Origin: Streptomyces flavochromogenes
Lineage (GTDB): Bacteria > Actinomycetota > Actinomycetes > Streptomycetales > Streptomycetaceae
Assembly: GCF_000717595.1 (NCBI RefSeq)
Contig: NZ_JNZO01000037.1
Span: forward strand, 1 to 64,000
DNA length: 64,000 nt
Direction: 5' to 3'
Shown: piece after piece, positions 25,038 through 32,005 of the stretch
How the letters are laid out: every line of letters starts with the position of its first letter
Position numbering within the stretch: position 1 is the first letter of the stretch
Notes under the pieces: generated by a model
Database searches by the model: none
Seen by the model: the letters and a program-made list of their open reading frames with translations, nothing else
Told to the model about the DNA's origin: nothing
Made by a program: the position numbers and the translations under genes

Positions 25038-26039
25038 ATGCCTGCTCCCATGTCCGCCGGCCCCCGCCGTTGCCGCGCCCTTCTGCGCCTGCCTGCCGTC
25101 GTGTGCCTGTCCGCCGCCCTCCTCGTGAGCAGCGCGGCCGGCTGGTACACCTTCGCCGGGAATGAACTCTCCGGCTCAGGGCTTCCCGGCCCCGGCGCCG
25201 CGGGCCCCGAAACGGGCCCCGTCCCGAGCTGGGCGGCGGACCTGCCGTGGCCGGCGGAAGGGCAGTCGAGCGCGGAAGTCGACGGCATCGGCAGCCTGGG
25301 GACCAGGGGCGAGCAGACACCGGTGCCGATCGCCAGCATCACCAAGGTCATGACCGCCTACGTGATCCTCACCGATCACCCGATGTCCGCGGAAGAGCAG
25401 GGCATCAAGGTGACCGCCGACCAGCAGGCCGCCGACGAGTCGTACTCCGCAACGGAGTCGACGGCACCTCTCGTGGCCGGCCGGGACTACACGCAGCGTC
25501 AGCTTCTGGAGCTCATGATGCTGCCTTCCGGTAACAACGTGGCCAGGCTTCTGGCCCGCTGGGACGCGGGAAGCCAGGAGGAGTTCACCAGGAAGATGAA
25601 CGAGGCTGCCTCGAAACTCGGCATGGACCACACGGTCTACACGGGCGCTTCGGGCATCGAGTCCAGTACGAAAAGCACTGCGAGGGACCAGCTGACACTC
25701 GCCCGCGCCGTCATGAAGAACGAAGCCTTCCGCAGGATCGTCGCCACGCCCGCCGTCACGGCTCCCGGTACCGGTGTGCAGATCCGCAACAGCAACAGGC
25801 TCCTCGGCCAGGACGGGGTGATCGGTCTGAAGACCGGTTCCTCGACCCCGGCCGGCGGCAACCTCATGTGGGCCGCCACCAAGAACATCGAGGGAACCCC
25901 CCGTCTCATCCTCGGCGTCGTCCTCCACCAGCAGGCCGGTACGCACCCCGCCCAGGCCATGACCGCCGCCTTCAGTACCAGCCGAACCCTCATCACCGCC
26001 ATCCGCGATGCCCTCCCGCAGGCCTTCGCGGGGCAGTAG
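25038..26039 (+). CDS. D-alanyl-D-alanine carboxypeptidase (peptidase S11, DacA-type)
   Basis: The 333-residue protein begins with a signal or anchor segment (LPAVVCLSAALLVSSAAGWY) and has the three penicillin-binding motifs: SITK (Ser100, Lys103), SGN (164-166) and KTG (265-267). S11 enzymes remove the terminal D-Ala of peptidoglycan pentapeptides outside the membrane. Removing it can lower glycopeptide targets and trims cross-linking. The ATG at 25038 follows GGAGG at 6 bases. It lies 113 bp after the kinase gene on the same strand, so it may be a target of the two-component system. Confidence 0.92.
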   Translation: MPAPMSAGPRRCRALLRLPAVVCLSAALLVSSAAGWYTFAGNELSGSGLPGPGAAGPETGPVPSWAADLPWPAEGQSSAEVDGIGSLGTRGEQTPVPIASITKVMTAYVILTDHPMSAEEQGIKVTADQQAADESYSATESTAPLVAGRDYTQRQLLELMMLPSGNNVARLLARWDAGSQEEFTRKMNEAASKLGMDHTVYTGASGIESSTKSTARDQLTLARAVMKNEAFRRIVATPAVTAPGTGVQIRNSNRLLGQDGVIGLKTGSSTPAGGNLMWAATKNIEGTPRLILGVVLHQQAGTHPAQAMTAAFSTSRTLITAIRDALPQAFAGQ

Positions 26040-26250
26040 AGGGCCTTCGCGACCAGGCGGAAGGCGTCGGCGTTCTCCGGGGACCCGCTGCTGGAGCGGG
26101 CCGGCGTTCCGATGACGTGGGAGACCAGGTCGCGCGCCATCAGCAGCTCGTGGTGCACGTCTCCGCCGGTGACGTCGAGCACCGCGTCGGCGGCCTCGGG
26201 CCCGAAGACCGCGGCCATCCGCGCCCGAGGCCTGCCGGCGGGTGATCTCA
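26040..26250 (-). pseudogene. C-terminal fragment of an unknown gene
   Basis: The minus-strand peptide MAAVFGPEAADAVLDVTGGD, then VHHELLMARDLVSHVIGTPA and PENADAFRLVAKAL, has strong coding bias. It runs directly into the antisense of the carboxypeptidase stop, so its natural end is missing. I do not recognise the family. Confidence 0.4.
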
Positions 26251-26394
26251 TCGTTTGCTGCGGCAGAAGGAGGAGTGACGCGCGCCGCAGCCTCATGGAA
26301 GGCGCGCCACCCGCTGGGGCGCCCGGAGTCCTCCCCGGACCGGTCAGGGCCTGGACGGCGGCAGAATGACCGGGCGTTCCCCGGTCCCTGCAGG

Positions 26395-26854
26395 TGCTGC
26401 CCACCGTTACAGAAGCGGAGGCTCTGTCCCACTGGCACGCCTACGAGCTGCCGGTGACCGTCGTGCGGCCGTTCAACACCTACGGGCCCGCCATTCGGCC
26501 CGGGCCGTCATCCCCACGATCCTCGCCCAACTGCACTCTGGGGCACGGGAGATCCGTCTCGGTTCGCTGACCCCGACCCGCGACTTCACCTACGTCACCG
26601 ACATCGCGGCCGGGTTCCTGGCGCTGGCGGGCTGCGACCGGGCGCTGGGAACGCGCGTCAACCTCGGTACAGGCCGGGATATTTCGATCGGGGACCTCGC
26701 ACAGGCCCTCGTCACCGCCTCCGGCCGGGACGCCGAGATCGTCGTGGACCCGGCGCGGCTGGGGCCCTCCCGCAGCGAGGTGCACCGGCTGCTCTCGGAC
26801 AACACACGGGCCCGCAGGGCCTGTGCGGACGGGGGGAGGTCAACCGTGCCATGA
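26395..26854 (+). pseudogene. NAD-dependent sugar-nucleotide epimerase/dehydratase fragment
   Basis: WHAYELPVTVVRPFNTYGPA (one frame, about 26433-26500) is followed in another frame by AVIPTILAQLHSGAREIRLG, SLTPTRDFTYVTDIAAGFLA and LGTRVNLGTGRDISIGDLAQ. This is the C-terminal half of an extended SDR sugar-nucleotide epimerase or dehydratase. The Rossmann half and the YxxxK site are missing and one frameshift lies near 26490. It has no ends and no partner sugar genes nearby. Confidence 0.7.
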
Positions 26855-27395
26855 CGAATCTCCATGCCCATGACCGCGCCCAGCTTGTGGTTCTTGCCTA
26901 CGGATCCGGGCCGGTCGTCCCACGCACGCCCTGACTGCCTCGGTCCCTCGTTCCTTGCGGGCCTACGGAGCGCCGACTGTCGGTGGCGTGTGTTGTCGAC
27001 GAGGTGGTGAACCGGAAGGCGTCGGCCCGGGTGGAATCCGGATGACGCTCGCGAAGGCGGAGGGTAGGCGGCGGCCCGATCGAACTCACATGCGGTGGAT
27101 GCGGGGCATCGGCCCGAGCGGGTCCGTGGCGACTCGATAACCCCCCGAGGGGGGCACTCCCGTCCCCGCGCGCCGTACGGGTCCGATCTGGACATTCCTC
27201 GTTCGGCGCGGTCGACAGCACACGCCGTTGGCCTGCTTCGGCGTCGGAGGGACGAACCGGATCCGGCCGGGGCACTCCGGAGTGCGCCCCCCGTGCACCC
27301 GGTGCTGTGTTCCGCCCGGTGCGGCAAGGGCAGAGGGGTGGGGTGGCCGCTCGCGTCGTGCACCCCTGGCACGACGGAGGATCGAAGGGGTGGGA
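26855..27395. other. About 540 bp without a gene, upstream of ramR
   Basis: No frame is convincing. A minus-strand peptide (GSVGKNHKLGAVMGMEI, about 26860-26910) may be another tiny remnant. The last 150 bp probably contain the ramR promoter; no clear -35/-10 pair stands out. Confidence 0.3.
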
Positions 27396-28010
27396 ATGAT
27401 ACGAGTGACGGTGGTCTACGAGGCGCAGCTTCTGCGGACCGCGCTGGTCGAACTGCTGAGGTCGGGCGGGGTCATGGTGGTCTCCTCGCTGCCCCGATGG
27501 CCGCACGGCCCGGCGACGGGGATGTCCGAACCCGACGTGTACGTGGCGGACGCCGAGTGTCTGCCGCCCTCGGCGATGCGGCCCGTGGGCGCTACCGCAC
27601 CGCCGTCGGGGGAGGGCTCGGGTGGCCGCCCGGCCCTGCTGGCCCTCGTCCCCGGGCCGCGGCCGGGGGTACTGCGACGGGCCCATTCCGCGGGGGCGGC
27701 CGGCTTCGTCGACCAGAACGCCCCGAAGGGGCGATTACTGGAGGCCGTGCACCGTCTGGCCAACGGGGAGCGCTTCATCGACGACACGCTCGCCCTCGGA
27801 TTCCTCCAGGCTGCGGAGATGCCCCTGACCCGGCGTGAGCTGAGTGTCCTCTCGCTGGCCGCCGACGGAGCGCCGGTCGCCGAGATCGCCGCGACGCTGT
27901 TCCTGACCAAGGGCACCGTCCGCAACTACATGGCGAGCGTCATCCGCAAGGTCGGCGCACGGAACCGCGTGGACGCCATCCGGATCGCCCAGGGCGCCGG
28001 GTGGACCTGA
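27396..28010 (+). CDS. ramR: RamR/AmfR-like LuxR-family regulator of SapB synthesis
   Basis: The 204-residue protein joins an atypical receiver domain to a LuxR helix-turn-helix (LTRRELSVLSLAADGAPVAE, IAATLFLTKGTVRNYMASV, then IRKVGARNRVDAI). The receiver keeps a candidate phospho-acceptor Asp in VYVADAEC but lacks the usual acidic pair and the conserved Lys (FVDQNAP). It sits next to, and convergent with, ramC-ramS-ramA-ramB, which identifies it as the pathway-specific activator. Leu114 is encoded by TTA (27735-27737), so translation should need the bldA tRNA. The ATG at 27396 has GAAGGGG close upstream. Confidence 0.85.
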   Translation: MIRVTVVYEAQLLRTALVELLRSGGVMVVSSLPRWPHGPATGMSEPDVYVADAECLPPSAMRPVGATAPPSGEGSGGRPALLALVPGPRPGVLRRAHSAGAAGFVDQNAPKGRLLEAVHRLANGERFIDDTLALGFLQAAEMPLTRRELSVLSLAADGAPVAEIAATLFLTKGTVRNYMASVIRKVGARNRVDAIRIAQGAGWT

Positions 28011-28046
28011 GCACCGCCCCGCGGCGTCCTGGCGGGCACGGTCCGC

Positions 28047-29864
28047 TCACCCTTGGACCTGGCTCCAGTGCCCCACCAGATCGCGGTAGAGAGCGGAACG
28101 CGCGAGCAGCTCGTCGTGCGTTCCGTAATGAGCCCGGGTGCCGTCGAGGACGAGGATCCTGTCGGCTCGGAGTGCCGACGACAACCGGTGGGCGACCACG
28201 ATCAGGGTTCCCGGCCGCGCGCTCAGAGCCCGCTCGGCCGTGGCCTCCGCGACAGGGTCCAGGTGACAGGTGGCCTCGTCGAGCAGCAGGAGCGGGGCGG
28301 GGGCCAGATGGGCGCGCCCCAGCGCGATCAGCTGGCGTTCGCCGAGAGACAGGGCGTCGGGCGCCAGCGTACGGTCGAGCCCGCCTACCCGGTCGACGAG
28401 CGGTTCCAGGGCGAGCGCGCCCACGGTCCGGTCGACGGCGGACCGATCGGCGCCGGGCCACAGGTACCGCAGGTTGTCCCGCAGGGTGCCCGTGAAAACG
28501 TACGCCTCCTGGGGAACCAGCACGCGCAGGGCGGTGAGCTCCGAGGGCGGACAGGCCGCGACGGCGCGGCCGAAGAGCCGTACGTCGCCCCGATCGGGGG
28601 TGAGCATGCCCGCCGCGACGTGCAGCAGGGTCGACTTGCCGATGCCGCTCGGGCCGACCACGGCGATGTGTTCCCCCTGTTCGACGGTCAGTTCCAGCGC
28701 GTCCAGCACGGGGCGCGCCCCGGGGCCGTACGCGGTGTGCACGTGGCGCAGCTCCAGTGCCGTGGCCGCCCGGCCCGTACGGCGCGGGCCGGGCGGGGCG
28801 GCGGCGAGGGGAGGGGCCGGGGGCAGCGGCTGGGTGAGCCGGTCGAGAACGACGAAAAGCCGCGCGCCCGCGGCACCCAGGACGGTCATCATTGTGTGCA
28901 GAGCGGGGAGCAGCGACTGGAGGACGTAGGTGAGCGCACCCACCACGGCCCCGGCCGTGACGCCCTGGCGGAGAAGCCACGGCGCCGCGGCGAGCAGCAG
29001 GAGGACCGGCAGCTGCCCGGCCGTCGCCACCGAGAACGTGCGTACGGACGCCCAGCGGGCCAGGGCGCGCTGGGCGGCGGCCGCCTCGTCGACGGCACGG
29101 CGGTTCTGCGCGGCGGTAGCCTCCTGGGCACCGCAGGCCACGGTGTCCCGCAGAGCGGTGCGGGTGATCTCGGCACGCCGGCCGACGGCCTCGTCCGCGT
29201 CGAGGTACCGGTGCTGGGCCCGCGCCATGGGCCGCAGGGAGGCCGTGAACAGGGCGAGGCCCAGGACCAGGGGGGGAAGCACGACGATGAGGAACTGCGG
29301 CGCGAGCGACAGCAGGCCGACGAGGGCCCCCACGGCGACGAAGACGAAGGAGCGGGTGGCGAGCACCAGTCCGGCGAAGCTGTCCCGGGCGATCTCGGTC
29401 TGACTCGTCAGCCGGGACACCGCGGTGGCGTCCACGCCCCCGCCCGTGCTCGTGGCGGTGCGTAGGGCGCGTACCACCGCCCCCCGTACGAGCTGGTCGC
29501 GCAGCGGTTCCGTGAGGTGGGGGAGCTGGGCGAAGACGCCCCGGACGACGGGAGCGCCGAGCAGGATGGCCACGGCGGCCCCCGCCAGCCACAGGAGCCC
29601 GGTCGAGGGCGCGCCCCTCAGGAACCCGTCGTCGAGGGAGCGGGCCACGCAGAACCCGCCGAGGAACGTCTGCGCGGATTCGGCGGCCGACCAGGCCGCC
29701 AGCTTCGCCATGACCCCTTTGCGGCGCATGAGGAGGGACCAGAGCGAGGCCGTGACGCGTCGGGCCGCGTCCGTCTCACCGGAGGCGGCAGCCGGTGCCG
29801 GACGGTCAGGCGTCTTCGGCTTCGTCGATACGTTCGCCCGCCCTGGGCGCGGAGCGGGCGTCAC
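28047..29864 (-). CDS. ramB: RamB-like ABC transporter (half-transporter with ATPase)
   Basis: The 605-residue protein has six transmembrane helices (about residues 50-330) fused to an ATPase with Walker A GPSGIGKST, signature LSLGERQ and Walker B LLLLDEAT, followed by the H-loop VAHRLSS. Its GTG start overlaps the stop of the preceding transporter gene (GTGA), so both halves are made together and probably form a heterodimer. In the SapB pathway this pair is thought to export the modified peptide. The order ramC-ramS-ramA-ramB is kept. Confidence 0.88.
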   Translation of the reverse strand: MTPAPRPGRANVSTKPKTPDRPAPAAASGETDAARRVTASLWSLLMRRKGVMAKLAAWSAAESAQTFLGGFCVARSLDDGFLRGAPSTGLLWLAGAAVAILLGAPVVRGVFAQLPHLTEPLRDQLVRGAVVRALRTATSTGGGVDATAVSRLTSQTEIARDSFAGLVLATRSFVFVAVGALVGLLSLAPQFLIVVLPPLVLGLALFTASLRPMARAQHRYLDADEAVGRRAEITRTALRDTVACGAQEATAAQNRRAVDEAAAAQRALARWASVRTFSVATAGQLPVLLLLAAAPWLLRQGVTAGAVVGALTYVLQSLLPALHTMMTVLGAAGARLFVVLDRLTQPLPPAPPLAAAPPGPRRTGRAATALELRHVHTAYGPGARPVLDALELTVEQGEHIAVVGPSGIGKSTLLHVAAGMLTPDRGDVRLFGRAVAACPPSELTALRVLVPQEAYVFTGTLRDNLRYLWPGADRSAVDRTVGALALEPLVDRVGGLDRTLAPDALSLGERQLIALGRAHLAPAPLLLLDEATCHLDPVAEATAERALSARPGTLIVVAHRLSSALRADRILVLDGTRAHYGTHDELLARSALYRDLVGHWSQVQG

Positions 29865-31684
29865 TCGCCCGCCCCCGTCCCCGGGACGGCCGACGGCGGA
29901 GCGCCGGAGCTGACGGACTCCGGGGGACCGCCCGGCCCGGTCGACCGGCTCGGGGCCTCCGCAGGCTGGGCCTCCGCGGTGAACACCGCGCGGTACTCCG
30001 GTTCCTCCCAGAGCAGGCTGTGCGGTCCGGACCTCCGCACGCGGCCCGCCTCCATCCAGACGACCTGGTCCGCCCGGGCGGCCGTGGACACCCGGTGGGC
30101 CACGATCAGCCTCGTGCACGCCCGTGACGGCGTGGCGAGGGCGGCCTCCACCTGACGTTCGGTGGCCGTGTCGAGGCTCGACGTCGCGTCGTCGAGGATC
30201 ATCAGACGGCCTCGGCCGATGAACGCCCTTGCCAGCCCCAGGCGTTGGGCCTCACCACCGGAGAGCGGGGCGTCGTCCACCGGCGTGTCGTAACCCAGCG
30301 GCAGCAGTCGGACGAAGGTGTCGGCGCAGGCGGCCGTCGCGGCGTCCCGGACGCTCGTCGGCGTGGCTGGGCTCCTGGCGGGCCCGGTCCCGGCAGCCAA
30401 CGCGGTGCCGATCGTGGGGGTGGCCCCGCCGTCGAAGACGGGACGCGCGAAGGCGTACGCAGTCGCCCCGCGCAGCTCCGAGCGGGACAGTTCCGCCAGG
30501 TCGACGCCGTCCAGGAGGACGCTCCCGGCGTCGGGGTCGGTCAGCCGGCCCGCGGCGGCGGCCAGGGTCGACTTGCCCGCTCCGGAGCGGCCCACGACGG
30601 CGACCGTCGATCCGCCGCCGATCGAGAGCGTCACGTCCTTGATCAGGGGGACGCCGCCGCGCGTCACCCGCACTCCCCGCAGTTGCAGGTCCCCGGGCGC
30701 GTCGGGTGGCAGGACCGCGGAGCCGTGCGACATCGGCGCCAGATCGGCGAGTTCGGCGGTGCGGCGTGCCGCACTGCGGGCTCGGATCAGGGTGCCGAGC
30801 GGTGCCGCGATGCCGCCGATCCCTGCGGCGAGCGCCGCGTACCGCGAGGCGGCGAGCAGACCGCCCATGCTGACCTCGCCTGCGGCGAGACCGACCCCCG
30901 CTACCGCGACGACGGCCGTGGTGAGCAGCGGCAGGAGGACGCCGCTGCGCGCCACCGCGCGGCCGTGGACGTGCCACATGCGGGTGCCGTGCCGTGCCAT
31001 CTCCGGCAGCGGCACGAGGACCCGCTCCTCCTCGTGCCGCGCCGTGTCGGCGGCGGCGATGGTACGGGCGCCGCCCAGCGCTTCGGCCAGCCGAGCGGCG
31101 ATGGCGCCCTGCGCCCGCTGGTAGCGGCCGACCGAGTCGGAGGACTGGACGGCGAACGTGCGGAGCAGCAGCAGGAGCAGGGGCAGACCGGCCACGAAGA
31201 CGGCGGCGGTCCAGGGGTGGATGAGCGCCAGGGCCACGAGTGCGCCGATCGGTACGAGCACGGCCGACACGGACGTCGCGAGCGCCGCCGGGGCCGTGCC
31301 GCTGTCGGTGGCGTTGACGCACAGCCGGGTGGCGACGTCGCCACCCGGGTGGGGTGCTGCCCGGTGGGGCGCGGTGCCGAGGAGACCGCTCAGGGCACGC
31401 AGCCGGATCCAGGCGGTGGCGCGGGCGTTGGCGAGCTGCGTCAGAAGCACCGAGCCGGACTCCAGGAGCACTTCGGCCGCAAGCAGTACGGCGGTCCACA
31501 GCAACCATGTCCCCGCACCGGGCTGGTGACGTAGCAGCAGGTCCAGGGTTCCGCCGGCGAGCGCGGGTACGGCGAGCGAGCAGGCCGCGCCGGCGACAGA
31601 GCAGAGCAGCAGCGCCGCCGTGGTGCCCGCCGTATGCCGTACGGCGCCGCGGAGCAGCCGGTCGGAACCGGTCGGCGAGGCCAT
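29861..31684 (-). CDS. ramA: RamA-like ABC transporter (half-transporter with ATPase)
   Basis: The 607-residue protein has an N-terminal six-helix membrane domain (about residues 15-310) and an ATPase domain with Walker A GRSGAGKST, signature LSGGEAQ and Walker B LMILDDAT. The ATPase Walker B carries Asp-Asp where Asp-Glu is usual (ILDDATSS), so this site may be poorly hydrolytic, as in many heterodimeric exporters. The ATG at 31684 has GGAGG 5 bases upstream. It lies downstream of a strong hairpin that separates it from ramS. Confidence 0.88.
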   Translation of the reverse strand: MASPTGSDRLLRGAVRHTAGTTAALLLCSVAGAACSLAVPALAGGTLDLLLRHQPGAGTWLLWTAVLLAAEVLLESGSVLLTQLANARATAWIRLRALSGLLGTAPHRAAPHPGGDVATRLCVNATDSGTAPAALATSVSAVLVPIGALVALALIHPWTAAVFVAGLPLLLLLLRTFAVQSSDSVGRYQRAQGAIAARLAEALGGARTIAAADTARHEEERVLVPLPEMARHGTRMWHVHGRAVARSGVLLPLLTTAVVAVAGVGLAAGEVSMGGLLAASRYAALAAGIGGIAAPLGTLIRARSAARRTAELADLAPMSHGSAVLPPDAPGDLQLRGVRVTRGGVPLIKDVTLSIGGGSTVAVVGRSGAGKSTLAAAAGRLTDPDAGSVLLDGVDLAELSRSELRGATAYAFARPVFDGGATPTIGTALAAGTGPARSPATPTSVRDAATAACADTFVRLLPLGYDTPVDDAPLSGGEAQRLGLARAFIGRGRLMILDDATSSLDTATERQVEAALATPSRACTRLIVAHRVSTAARADQVVWMEAGRVRRSGPHSLLWEEPEYRAVFTAEAQPAEAPSRSTGPGGPPESVSSGAPPSAVPGTGAGE

Positions 31685-31755
31685 CCGACCTCCTCTCTTC
31701 CCCTCCGGGAGCGACGTTTCCGCCGGGCCGCCGGTGTCCGGCCCCGACGGCCGGA

Positions 31756-31780
31756 GCCCCGGGAGCAGCGCTCCCGGGGC
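31756..31780 (-). terminator. Perfect hairpin between ramS and ramA (attenuating terminator)
   Basis: GCCCCGGGAGC (31756-31766) pairs perfectly with GCTCCCGGGGC (31770-31780) around a three-base loop. It lies 52 bp past the ramS stop and 71 bp before the ramA start. It should end most transcripts after ramS, giving far more peptide message than transporter message. Confidence 0.75.
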
Positions 31781-31831
31781 CCCGTGACTCCTCACCGGCG
31801 CTCGGGGCGCCGTGCGGGAAGCCGGATCGGG

Positions 31832-31960
31832 TCAGTTACAGGTGGTGATGCTGAGGCTGCTGTCACCGCAGAGCAGGAGGCTCGCGCGGCTGCCGGTCTC
31901 GACATCGCCGATGGCCTCGTCCTTGGGGGTCTCCAGAGACTGAAGGTCGAAGAGATTCAT
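31832..31960 (-). CDS. ramS: SapB precursor peptide (RamS)
   Basis: This 42-residue precursor starts MNLFDLQSLETPKDEAIGDV and ends in a 21-residue core beginning TGSRASLLLCGDSSLSI and closing TTCN. The core contains the two Ser-x-x-x-x-Cys-type ring segments of SapB and, as far as I remember, equals the S. coelicolor core. RamC dehydrates Ser and joins it to Cys, giving two lanthionine rings; the product is a surfactant that helps aerial hyphae break the water surface. The ATG at 31960 has GGAAA upstream. It lies 45 bp after ramC and before a terminator hairpin. Confidence 0.95.
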   Translation of the reverse strand: MNLFDLQSLETPKDEAIGDVETGSRASLLLCGDSSLSITTCN

Positions 31961-32005
31961 GATCGTTTCCTTTCGTAGTGGACGGGTGGTGCGGGGCGAC
32001 CCCCG

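Noticed and set aside
28053..29465. A 470-codon plus-strand frame opposite ramB.
   Set aside because: It is an antisense shadow of the ABC transporter, with low-complexity Gly/Gln/Arg composition and no domain.
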